A program made the position numbers and the translations under genes. From Bacillota bacterium (GTDB taxonomy: Bacteria; Bacillota; Clostridia; Clostridiales; Clostridiaceae): 11,275 nt of DNA. The stretch lies in assembly GCA_023427705.1 (NCBI GenBank), contig JAEZAL010000084.1, positions 1 through 11,275 of the forward strand, in the 5' to 3' direction. Shown piece by piece: positions 1 to 6,467 of this stretch; positions within the stretch are counted from its first letter, which is position 1; each line of letters starts with the position of its first letter. Under the pieces are notes generated by a model, which saw nothing but the letters and a program-made list of their open reading frames with translations, had not been told where the DNA came from and made no database searches.

Positions 1-26
1 AAAAGGCACTATATAGTGCCTTTTTT
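1..26. terminator. Bidirectional intrinsic terminator
   Basis: GGCACT (5-10) and AGTGCC (15-20) pair around an ATAT loop. The hairpin is flanked by AAAA on the left and TTTTTT on the right, so it can stop transcription on either strand. On the minus strand it follows the stop codon of the small membrane protein gene directly. It may also end a convergent gene lying left of the window. The left T/A run is cut by the window edge. Confidence 0.85.
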
Positions 27-215
27 CTATAGATGTTTAATTTTTTTATATAATGAACTACCAAATGCAAAAACTATTCCAATAACGGTGCATGCAGAAA
101 ATAATAATATTATATTACCTACAAAACTTCCTATTAATATTCCTATTCCAGCTCCTAAAAATATCCCCTTTGCTAACCTGTCATAGTCTTCATCTGATAA
201 AAATAACTTTTCCAT
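27..215 (-). CDS. Small two-helix membrane protein with glycine zipper
   Basis: Sixty-two residues, function unknown. I place the start at the ATG at 213-215, because an AGGAG (224-228) lies 8 nt upstream of it. An in-frame GTG at 222-224 would add three residues but overlaps that ribosome binding site. The protein has a short acidic N-terminus (LSDEDYDR, 6-13), a first hydrophobic helix (about 17-39), a second (about 40-55) and a basic tail KKIKHL. Helix 1 carries glycines at 17, 21, 25, 29 and 33, an unbroken GxxxG ladder of the kind that drives close helix packing. The gene stands alone, between its own terminator and the tRNA-Phe unit. A TATAAT at 250-255 could be its -10, but I see no good -35. 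It could be a structural or stress-related membrane protein. Nothing in the sequence decides this. Confidence 0.75.
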   Translation of the reverse strand: MEKLFLSDEDYDRLAKGIFLGAGIGILIGSFVGNIILLFSACTVIGIVFAFGSSLYKKIKHL

Positions 216-275
216 CCCTACCACTCCTACTATAATAGAATTTATTTACATTATAGTTGATACTTCTTAAATAAT

Positions 276-294
276 CCTTAAGCAAAACTTAAGG
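276..294. repeat. Perfect 7-bp inverted repeat
   Basis: CCTTAAG (276-282) and CTTAAGG (288-294) are separated by CAAAA. It lies upstream of the small membrane protein gene and downstream of the tRNA-Phe terminator. No T-run follows on either strand, so it is not a convincing terminator. An operator for the small gene is possible but unsupported. Confidence 0.4.
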
Positions 295-325
295 TAAGAT
301 TAAATAAATACTTATAGATTAATAT

Positions 326-361
326 AAAATAAAAAAGCTAACTAAATTAATAGTTAGCTTT
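326..361 (-). terminator. Terminator of tRNA-Phe
   Basis: On the minus strand AAAGCTAACTA pairs with TAGTTAGCTTT (arms 351-361 and 334-344, loop of 6). The descending arm runs into TTTTTT (331-336). It begins 3 nt after the CCA end of tRNA-Phe. Confidence 0.88.
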
Positions 362-364
362 ACC

Positions 365-440
<76 letters not shown>

Positions 441-452
441 TCAACGATATTT

Positions 453-481
453 ATTTTATTAAATTTTTAATTCCATGTCAA
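453..481 (-). promoter_or_regulatory. Promoter of tRNA-Phe
   Basis: On the minus strand there is a consensus -35 TTGACA (476-481), a 17-bp spacer and a -10 TAAAAT (453-458). The predicted start of transcription is a few bases before the tRNA 5' end at 440. This is the clearest housekeeping promoter in the window. Confidence 0.85.
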
Positions 482-566
482 TATTTTATTCTATATTTAT
501 AAGTAAATAGTTATTTTTATAATAAGTATAAAATATACTAAACTATAGTATTATTCGGAGTGTGTT

Positions 567-1001
567 ATGAAGTATATAATTTTTATTTTACTAATTTCAT
601 CTATAGTCTTTATTTATTTTTATTATAATAGAAAATTAGAACTAATAAAAAAGCAATTATTCATTACTAGAAATCAATATTTTACATTAAGAAATAAATA
701 TGATAATAACAAAAAAAATATAGATAGCTTATCAATTAAATTCTCTATACCTAAATATAAAGCTGGAACATTGAAAGCTAACTCTTTTTTATATTTATCC
801 CCCTTTTTCTCATCACATATACTTATGTCTATAAATACTGACACTGAAATAGGAATTTTAGACTGTGCTGAACTTAATAATGAACAATGGTTTTATATAA
901 ACATACCTAGTAAAAGTAACATAAACAATAGAGGATGGGTGAACTCTAGCAATATATCAATATTTTTTAGTACTTCCTCTTCTATAGTTAAAGTAAATTA
1001 A
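567..1001 (+). CDS. Membrane-anchored protein with bacterial SH3-like domain
   Basis: One hundred forty-four residues. The N-terminus is a single hydrophobic helix (about 3-20) followed by basic residues, so it is an uncleaved anchor or signal. A charged, probably helical linker (about 22-55) leads to a C-terminal beta-rich domain (about 65-135). That domain has the SH3b pattern: GTLKANSFLYLSP (67-79), then hydrophobic strands, EQWFYINI and RGWVNSSNISIF. In other proteins such domains bind cell-wall peptides or cofactors outside the membrane. No catalytic domain is present, so a wall-sensing or adaptor role is an inference. The ATG at 567 is preceded by GGAG (557-560) at 6 nt. A TATAAT at 518-523 may be the -10. 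The gene diverges from tRNA-Phe and converges on the CPBP protease gene. The SH3b assignment is by pattern, not by search. Confidence 0.72.
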   Translation: MKYIIFILLISSIVFIYFYYNRKLELIKKQLFITRNQYFTLRNKYDNNKKNIDSLSIKFSIPKYKAGTLKANSFLYLSPFFSSHILMSINTDTEIGILDCAELNNEQWFYINIPSKSNINNRGWVNSSNISIFFSTSSSIVKVN

Positions 1002-1031
1002 AAGGTTAGGAGCATTCAACTCCTAACCTTT
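1001..1031. terminator. Bidirectional terminator between convergent genes
   Basis: A 12-bp perfect stem, AAAGGTTAGGAG (1001-1012) with CTCCTAACCTTT (1020-1031), and a 7-nt loop. A T-run follows on the plus strand (1029-1033). The matching A-rich flank (997-1003) gives a T-run on the minus strand. It fills the gap between the stop of the SH3-like gene and that of the CPBP gene, and touches both. Confidence 0.9.
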
Positions 1032-1961
1032 TTATATAGTCATTATCATGTAAATTAAATATATAATAATTATTATTATAAATGGTAAATTAAAAACTTT
1101 TTCCTTGCTATTATCATGTTCTATCAGCATATTGCCTTCTAATAATGTTCTTTTAGATTTAAGCTTTTCTAAAGCATAAATTATTAAAAATACAAATATG
1201 GAAAAAATAATAGCAATAACCCCATAAACCACTAAAAGTAAAATTTTTTCTCCTGATGTTACGTTCTTTAGATTAAACTCAGTAGCTTCAGCTGCAATTG
1301 GTAAATTATCCGAAATTATTTTAGTTATTTTAGCAAATGTTATTGAAGTACCATTAATTATAAAATGAAGTATCATTGACGCATATATACTATTAGTAAT
1401 TCTAACTACTAAGGCAAATACAAATCCTAAAACTGCAGCATATAAAAATTGCTGCGCATCTAAGTGAAATATTCCAAAGAACAATCCAGTAATTGCTGCT
1501 GCTAAGTATTTATTTATATTTTCATAACCTGAAAGTACAATACCTCTTATAGTAACCTCTTCCGTTATGGATGGTAATAAAGCTACCAATCCTAGTAGCA
1601 ATATATATGGAGTAGATGTTATTTCATATATAAAAGACCCTACTTCATTATTGAAAAAGAACGTAGATATTAAAGAAAGAAAAGTCATAACAGGTTGAAC
1701 AACAAATCCTAATAAAATTATTAATAAAGTATCTCCCCAATTTAACCTATTTAATTTTAATGTATGTTTGAATGAAGATTTTGTAACTAATAAGTATATT
1801 ACTGCCGGTATTAGAAATAATATTAGGTGATTAAATAATAGAATTAATCTAATATCTCTTATTCCTAAAATATTATATATTGGACTTAAAAAATATGGCC
1901 CCAGTATTTCTATAATAAGTATAGCTAAAAAATATATATTTGCTCTAAGAACTTTTTTCAT
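1032..1961 (-). CDS. CPBP family intramembrane glutamic endopeptidase (CAAX protease/Abi)
   Basis: Three hundred nine residues, mostly hydrophobic, with about eight predicted membrane helices. The three family motifs are present in order: EEVTIR (E134, E135, R139), FGIFH (F162 to H166) and HFIIN (H199, N203). These residues form the presumed catalytic centre in the membrane, where the family cleaves peptides or prenylated substrates. Bacterial members act in bacteriocin self-immunity, surface protein processing or unknown roles. No bacteriocin gene lies nearby, so the substrate is unknown. A last hydrophobic helix (about 292-309) follows a charged stretch (about 265-290) and is additional to the core fold. 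The start ATG has GGAG (1967-1970) 5 nt upstream. The gene is monocistronic, with cinA upstream behind a terminator and a shared terminator downstream. Confidence 0.9.
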   Translation of the reverse strand: MKKVLRANIYFLAILIIEILGPYFLSPIYNILGIRDIRLILLFNHLILFLIPAVIYLLVTKSSFKHTLKLNRLNWGDTLLIILLGFVVQPVMTFLSLISTFFFNNEVGSFIYEITSTPYILLLGLVALLPSITEEVTIRGIVLSGYENINKYLAAAITGLFFGIFHLDAQQFLYAAVLGFVFALVVRITNSIYASMILHFIINGTSITFAKITKIISDNLPIAAEATEFNLKNVTSGEKILLLVVYGVIAIIFSIFVFLIIYALEKLKSKRTLLEGNMLIEHDNSKEKVFNLPFIIIIIIYLIYMIMTI

Positions 1962-2090
1962 ATCTTCTCCTTATCTATATAATTAATTTTTCACATTTTG
2001 ATGCTCATAACTTTTGAACAGTATTCCTCTATAAAATCATTCTTACTACTTAATGTATAATAATTTTATTTATTGTAAATAATTATAAAT

Positions 2091-2130
2091 GAAGCGAGAA
2101 AGTTTCCACAGTTAATCGCCTCTCCCCCAT
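2091..2130 (-). other. Locally GC-rich hairpin element, unassigned
   Basis: In very AT-rich surroundings, the minus strand reads GGGGGAGAGGCGA near 2116-2128 and can fold back on TCGCTTC (2091-2097). The stem is 7 bp with an 18-nt loop. It includes one G-U pair on the minus strand, which becomes an A-C mismatch on the plus strand, so a minus-strand RNA is favoured. It lies after the cinA terminator and about 130 bp upstream of the CPBP gene. It could be a leader element, a small RNA or a protein-binding site. I do not recognise it as a known riboswitch class. Confidence 0.3.
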
Positions 2131-2146
2131 TTTATTTATATACGAA

Positions 2147-2187
2147 AATAATCCCCTATTTGTTTTAACTAACATAAGGGGATTATT
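2147..2187 (-). terminator. Terminator of cinA
   Basis: An 11-bp perfect stem, AATAATCCCCT (2147-2157) with AGGGGATTATT (2177-2187), and a 19-nt loop. It lies 4 nt after the cinA stop. On the minus strand it is followed by TTTCG, a short U-tract, so efficiency may be moderate. Confidence 0.7.
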
Positions 2188-2191
2188 GATT

Positions 2192-3430
2192 TTAATAATT
2201 CCTTATTAACTCTTTTCTTAAAATATTTAATGCATTCATTGTAGCTTTTCTTCTTATAGCTTCTCTATCACCAGTAAGGTTAAGTTTTTGTACTATTGTT
2301 TTCCCTTTAATAAATATTCCAATATAAACTAACCCTACAGGTTTTTCATCAGTTCCACCTTCTGGTCCTGCTATACCCGTTGTTGATATTGCAATGTCTG
2401 TATTAGCTACATTGGCCATTCCCTCAGCCATTTCTTTAGCAGTTTCTTCACTAACTGGCCCAAATGTATTTATAGTCTCTTCATTAACTCCAAGTCTATT
2501 TATTTTAGCTTCATTTGAATAAGTAACTGCACCTTCTTTAAAAACAGCTGATATTCCAGGATAGGATATTAGTGTAGATGAAACCATTCCTCCAGTACAA
2601 GATTCAGCAATAGAAATAGTTAAGTTTTTTTCACACAATAGTTCTGCAACAACTACATCTAATGATTTTTCTCCCTCTCCATATATATATTCTCCAAGAA
2701 CGCTCTTTATTTCTTCACACTTAGAATTAATTAGCCTATCACATATTTCCTCGCTTTCATCCTTAGCTGTAACTCTTAAAGTAACTTCATAATCTTTAGC
2801 ATATGGAGCAACAGTAGGATTAATACTGTTTTGTATTATATCATCTGCTTTCTTTGCCATTAGACTTTCACCAATTCCAAATAATCTTAAAGTTTTTGAC
2901 TTTATAATTTTTCCTGTTAAATCAGAAAGGAAGCTTACTACATGATTTGTAAACATAGCTTTCATTTCTTTTGGTGGCCCTGGTAAAATTATCAAAATCT
3001 TATTATTTTCAGATATTATGGCTCCTGGTGCTGTTCCCTTTTCATTTGGAAGTACAATTGATCCTTCTGGAAAATATGCTTGATTTTTATTTGCTTCTAA
3101 TATTTCTTCATCTTTAATATCTAAATACTTTTTTATCCACTCTAATGATGGCTCATGAAGTATCATCCTCTTATTAAAATATTTTGCTCCTAACTCCTTA
3201 GTTAAATCATCTTGAGTTGGTCCCAGCCCACCTGTTGTTATTATTATGTCACATCTATTAAACGCTTCTTTAAATGAATCCAGTACTCTTTCTTTATTAT
3301 CACCTATTACACTTTGATGGTATACATCTATTCCTAAAGCTGCTAGTTCTTTAGATAAAAACTGTGCATTAGTATTAACTATATCACCTAATAATAATTC
3401 TGTTCCAATTGATATTAATTCAGCTTTCAT
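2192..3430 (-). CDS. cinA: CinA: competence/damage-inducible protein, NMN amidohydrolase
   Basis: Four hundred twelve residues, the normal length of the two-domain form. The N-terminal molybdopterin-binding-like domain (about 1-170) starts with SIGTELLLGDIVNTNAQFLS (7-26) and carries TTGGLGPTQDD (65-75) and LPGPPKEM (149-156). In characterised relatives this domain hydrolyses ADP-ribose-type pyrophosphates. The C-terminal PncC domain (about 255-412) has SIAESCTGG (273-281), PGISAVFKEGAVTYSNEAK (291-309) and TTGIAGPEGGT (350-360). It deamidates nicotinamide mononucleotide in the pyridine nucleotide cycle. The start ATG follows AGGAGG (3436-3441) at 5 nt. In many Firmicutes cinA sits next to recA or pgsA. 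Here neither is adjacent, and the gene stands alone between two terminators. Despite the name, a link to competence should not be assumed in this organism. Confidence 0.96.
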   Translation of the reverse strand: MKAELISIGTELLLGDIVNTNAQFLSKELAALGIDVYHQSVIGDNKERVLDSFKEAFNRCDIIITTGGLGPTQDDLTKELGAKYFNKRMILHEPSLEWIKKYLDIKDEEILEANKNQAYFPEGSIVLPNEKGTAPGAIISENNKILIILPGPPKEMKAMFTNHVVSFLSDLTGKIIKSKTLRLFGIGESLMAKKADDIIQNSINPTVAPYAKDYEVTLRVTAKDESEEICDRLINSKCEEIKSVLGEYIYGEGEKSLDVVVAELLCEKNLTISIAESCTGGMVSSTLISYPGISAVFKEGAVTYSNEAKINRLGVNEETINTFGPVSEETAKEMAEGMANVANTDIAISTTGIAGPEGGTDEKPVGLVYIGIFIKGKTIVQKLNLTGDREAIRRKATMNALNILRKELIRNY

Positions 3431-3461
3431 TTTTTCCTCCTAAAAATAGATTATATTAAAT

Positions 3462-3470
3462 ATTTTACCA
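3462..3470 (-). promoter_or_regulatory. Candidate extended -10 of cinA
   Basis: The minus strand reads TGGTAAAAT, a TG-N-TAAAAT extended -10, about 30 bp before the cinA start. No well-spaced -35 is visible. It lies after the terminator of the upstream unit, where an independent cinA promoter would be expected. Confidence 0.4.
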
Positions 3471-3497
3471 TAAATTATAAAAGACAATTAATAAATA

Positions 3498-3541
3498 AAA
3501 TGAGACCAATATAAATATTAATATTATATATGGTCCCATTT
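3498..3541 (-). terminator. Terminator of the EF-G-like/78-residue gene unit
   Basis: On the minus strand AAATGGGACCA (3531-3541) pairs with TGGTCTCATTT (3498-3508) over 11 positions including one G-U. A T-rich tail, TTTTATTTATT, follows. The wobble pair exists only in minus-strand RNA; the plus strand would have an A-C mismatch. The loop is AT-only, 22 nt. Confidence 0.72.
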
Positions 3542-3563
3542 CAAAGTTTTAATAAATTACTTA

Positions 3564-3800
3564 CTACCCTTGTTTATTTACATTTATATAGTATTTTCCT
3601 TCTGTATCAATTCCCTCATTTAATATAGAAAACTTACAATCTCTTAGCATAGAAGTTATAATATTTATATTTTCTTTTTCTACATTATCTAATGTTATAG
3701 TGAAATTATCATTTTCATCTACAACCCTCATATAATCAAATATATTACTATACTCACTAAGTCCCAACTGCCCATTTATATTCATTCTATAATCTGGCAT
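3564..3800 (-). CDS. Small protein of unknown function, downstream of EF-G-like gene
   Basis: Seventy-eight residues starting MPDYRMNING. I chose the ATG at 3798-3800 because a full AGGAGG (3807-3812) lies 6 nt upstream. An in-frame ATG eight codons earlier has no such site, and reading from it would place this site inside the coding sequence. The protein is soluble and mixed charged. It has alternating hydrophobic stretches (NFTITLDNV, KYYINVN) that suggest beta strands around a short helix (NINIITSMLRD). There is no signal peptide and only one cysteine. I do not recognise a family. It follows the EF-G-like gene after 89 bp with no terminator between, and a terminator lies just after it, so it is probably the second gene of that unit. 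It also could use a local promoter in the gap. Confidence 0.72.
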   Translation of the reverse strand: MPDYRMNINGQLGLSEYSNIFDYMRVVDENDNFTITLDNVEKENINIITSMLRDCKFSILNEGIDTEGKYYINVNKQG

Positions 3801-3889
3801 AGTATTCCTCCTAAGCTTTTTCATTTGTAGTAAAATATTATATTCATTATTTTTTCACATATATTGTTATTTATGCATGTTATTTATAA

Positions 3890-5965
3890 TTAATTTTTGG
3901 CATTATCTTCTATTATCTTTTTAGCCTCTGCTTCAGGAACTTCTTCATATCTTTCAAATTCACTTGTAAAACTTCCTCTAGCTTGAGTCATAGATCTTAA
4001 ATCAGTAGCATACTTAAACATTTCTACTAAAGGAACTTCTGCATTAACCTTTTGAAGATTATCATCTTGCTCCATTCCTAGGACTCTTCCACGTCTCTTA
4101 TTAATATCACCTATTACATCTCCCATATATTCATCTGGAACAAAAATTTCTACTTTCATTATAGGCTCTAATAATATTGGTTTAGCCTGTTCTAACCCCT
4201 TCTTAAATGCAATAGAAGTTGCCATCTTAAATGCCATTTCTGAAGAGTCAACTGGATGATATGAACCATCATGTAATATAGCTCTTAAACTAACTACTGG
4301 GTACCCAGCCAGAACCCCTTTATCCATACACTCTCTTAAACCCTTTTCAACTGCAGGTATAAAGTTTCTTGGAACAACACCTCCAACAACATTATCTACA
4401 AATTCTAAATCTGTTTCTCCATCTTTTCTTGGCTCAAATTTAATCTTTACATCCCCGTATTGTCCATGTCCACCTGATTGCTTTTTATGTTTTCCTTGAA
4501 CATCAGCTGTTCCTTTTATAGTTTCTCTATATGGAACTTTTGGTGTTCTTAAAATTACTTCTGCTCCAAACTTATTTTTCAACTTACTAGCTATAACTTC
4601 TAAATGAGATTCTCCAACACCTGAAATAATAGTTTCAGCATTTTCAGTATCTCTTGTTACTGTAAATGTAGGATCTTCTTCTAATAATTTTTGAAGTGAT
4701 GATGATATTTTATCTTCATCTCCTTTTGATTTTGGAAGAGCTGCCATTGAAATATTAGGTTTTGGGAAATTCATCTTATCATATATAATTTTATTATTTA
4801 TGTCACATAATGTATCTCCAGTTTCAGTATATTGTAACTTTGCAACTGCAGCTATATCACCAGCTACTACTTCCTTTGTAGGTATTTGATTTTTACCTCT
4901 CATAAAGAATACATTTGCTAATTTTTCTGTCTTATCTTTATTACTATTAACTACAGTTATTTCATTAGTTAATCTTCCTGTAATTACTCTAAATAAAGAA
5001 ATTTTTCCTACAAAAGGGTCTGCTATTGTCTTAAATACTAAAGAAGAAAATGGTTTTTCTTCATCAAGACCTATGAAAACCTCTTCATCAGTCTTAACAT
5101 TAAGTGCTTTTTGCGGAATCGCATACTTAGGTGATGGAAAACATTCTACAACATCTTCGAGAAAACATCTCATACCAATTACTTTTGATGCACTTCCACA
5201 CATTACAGGTGCTATGTCTCCTGATGCACATCCTTCAATTAATCCATGATATATTTCTTGATCACTTAATTCACCTTCACTAAAATACTTATCTAATAAT
5301 TGCTCATCTGTTTCAGCAACAGCCTCCATTATCATTCTTTTACATTCGTCTATCTTATCTAATAATTCTTCTGGTACATCTATTTCCTTTATTTCTTTTG
5401 TTTTAAAATCATGAATTCTAGCTTTTTTAGAAATTACATTTATAACTCCCTTAAATTCATCCTCTACTCCAATTGGATATTGAACAGGAACAACACTTAT
5501 TCCAAACTTCTCTTTTAATTGTGCTAGTGTTTTATCATAACTTGAATTTTCTCTATCTAATTTATTAATAAAAAATGTTCTTGGTAACTTTATTTTATTA
5601 CAATAATCCCAAGCCTTTTCTGTTCCAACTTTTACTCCAGATACTCCTGACACAACTATTGTTGCAACATCAACAGCTCTCATTCCTTGAATAAGCTCTC
5701 CTGAAAAGTCGAAGTATCCAGGTATATCTACTAGATTGATCTTAGTATATTCAAATTCTATTGGTGCTATAGATGCTGAAAGTGAAATTCCTCTCTTTTT
5801 TTCTTCTGGATCAAAATCTGAGATTGTTGTTCCATCTTCTACTTTTCCTAGCCTATCTGTATTTCCTGTATGAAATAACAACGCTTCTATTAATGATGTT
5901 TTTCCTGATCCTCCATGTCCTATTAATCCAACATTCCTTAAATTTTCTATCGTATAACTTTTCAT
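3890..5965 (-). CDS. EF-G-like translational GTPase (EF-G paralogue type)
   Basis: Six hundred ninety-one residues, full EF-G length. GTPase domain: P-loop GHGGSGKT (16-23), switch I ending KRGIS (57-61), DIPGY (80-84), NKLD (134-137) and CGSA (256-259). Domain II is about 305-390, III about 400-475, IV about 484-600 with KQSGGHGQYGD (495-505) and the tip loop HDGSYHPVDSSE (565-576), and V about 601-680. Two signature residues differ from canonical EF-G: the catalytic His of DTPGH is Tyr (84), and the Thr of RGIT is Ser (61). This places it among the EF-G-like paralogues found beside a normal fusA, not as the main translocase, and it is too divergent to call tet(M). Its role is probably ribosome-related but undefined. 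The start ATG has only a weak GAGAG-type site just upstream. No ribosomal protein or EF-Tu genes lie nearby, unlike a usual fusA. Confidence 0.9.
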   Translation of the reverse strand: MKSYTIENLRNVGLIGHGGSGKTSLIEALLFHTGNTDRLGKVEDGTTISDFDPEEKKRGISLSASIAPIEFEYTKINLVDIPGYFDFSGELIQGMRAVDVATIVVSGVSGVKVGTEKAWDYCNKIKLPRTFFINKLDRENSSYDKTLAQLKEKFGISVVPVQYPIGVEDEFKGVINVISKKARIHDFKTKEIKEIDVPEELLDKIDECKRMIMEAVAETDEQLLDKYFSEGELSDQEIYHGLIEGCASGDIAPVMCGSASKVIGMRCFLEDVVECFPSPKYAIPQKALNVKTDEEVFIGLDEEKPFSSLVFKTIADPFVGKISLFRVITGRLTNEITVVNSNKDKTEKLANVFFMRGKNQIPTKEVVAGDIAAVAKLQYTETGDTLCDINNKIIYDKMNFPKPNISMAALPKSKGDEDKISSSLQKLLEEDPTFTVTRDTENAETIISGVGESHLEVIASKLKNKFGAEVILRTPKVPYRETIKGTADVQGKHKKQSGGHGQYGDVKIKFEPRKDGETDLEFVDNVVGGVVPRNFIPAVEKGLRECMDKGVLAGYPVVSLRAILHDGSYHPVDSSEMAFKMATSIAFKKGLEQAKPILLEPIMKVEIFVPDEYMGDVIGDINKRRGRVLGMEQDDNLQKVNAEVPLVEMFKYATDLRSMTQARGSFTSEFERYEEVPEAEAKKIIEDNAKN

Positions 5966-6417
5966 ACTCTCTCATAATACTTAAATAAATATTATGATTC
6001 CACCTGCCTTTCATTTAAAATCTAATTAGTTTTGTATTAATGCATTGTTTATTATATTTATTAAATTCTTCTGTACATAAATTTTAAATCTCTGGTACTT
6101 ATAATAAGTATCTTAGGTAATTTATACTCAAGATTTATGTTAATTATAGAATAACATAAATTTATCATAATTTCCAGAATATTCAGTTTATTTGTGTATG
6201 TATGATATACATTATTTTATTAACATTTAACATGTGCAAGTACAGTAATATGCTTATTTCTCACATTTTAATTTTTAACAGCTTATAGAATTGTTAATCA
6301 CTTAAAAAGTTAAATTTATGTAAACTGACAACCTATATTCTATTAATATTCCTTATTATATATATTTATCATTATATTGAAAAAAATTCATATTAATTCT
6401 TAATTATTTTATAAATG
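5966..6417. promoter_or_regulatory. Gene-free region upstream of EF-G-like gene, rich in inverted repeats
   Basis: About 450 bp without any supported gene on either strand. It holds a perfect 10-bp inverted repeat at 6133-6161, a 15-bp palindrome TACTTAT-A-ATAAGTA at 6096-6110, and ATGTAT/ATACAT at 6198-6212. The octamer ATTTATGT occurs four times in either orientation (6075-6082, 6133-6140, 6154-6161, 6314-6321). A minus-strand TATAAT (6143-6148) lies inside the spacer of the 10-bp repeat. The EF-G-like promoter must lie here, but no TTGACA-like -35 with good spacing stands out. No tet(M)-type attenuator is visible. Confidence 0.45.
6133..6161. repeat. 10-bp perfect inverted repeat flanking a TATAAT
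   Basis: ATTTATGTTA (6133-6142) and TAACATAAAT (6152-6161) are separated by 9 bp that contain a minus-strand TATAAT. The layout resembles an operator placed over a promoter. It does not match the Rex, Fur or PerR consensus in arm sequence or spacing. Confidence 0.5.
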
Positions 6418-6451
6418 AAAAAAAAGACTATATCTTAAAGAAGATATAGTC
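6418..6451 (-). terminator. Terminator of the AbgT-like gene
   Basis: An 11-bp perfect stem, GACTATATCTT with AAGATATAGTC (6426-6436 and 6441-6451), a 4-nt loop, and then eight Ts on the minus strand (6418-6425). It lies 16 nt after the stop codon and is one of the strongest terminators in the window. Confidence 0.93.
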
Positions 6452-6467
6452 CCGATAATATCAATAA

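Noticed and set aside
1032..1961. The CPBP protease as bacteriocin immunity
   Set aside because: No bacteriocin precursor with a double-glycine leader, and no ABC exporter, was found in the neighbouring sequence.
3890..5965. The EF-G-like gene as a tet(M)-type tetracycline resistance determinant
   Set aside because: Its length and the SYHPVDSSE domain IV loop fit EF-G paralogues, there is no tet(M)-type leader, and no mobile element lies nearby.
5773..5988. A 71-residue plus-strand reading frame
   Set aside because: It is antisense to the GTPase domain of the EF-G-like gene, has no ribosome binding site and is low-complexity.
6133..6161. The 10-bp inverted repeat as a Rex or Fur-family binding site
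   Set aside because: TGTTA and TAACA are 9 bp apart with their flanks, not the Rex spacing. The arms do not match TGATAAT or TTATAAT type boxes.
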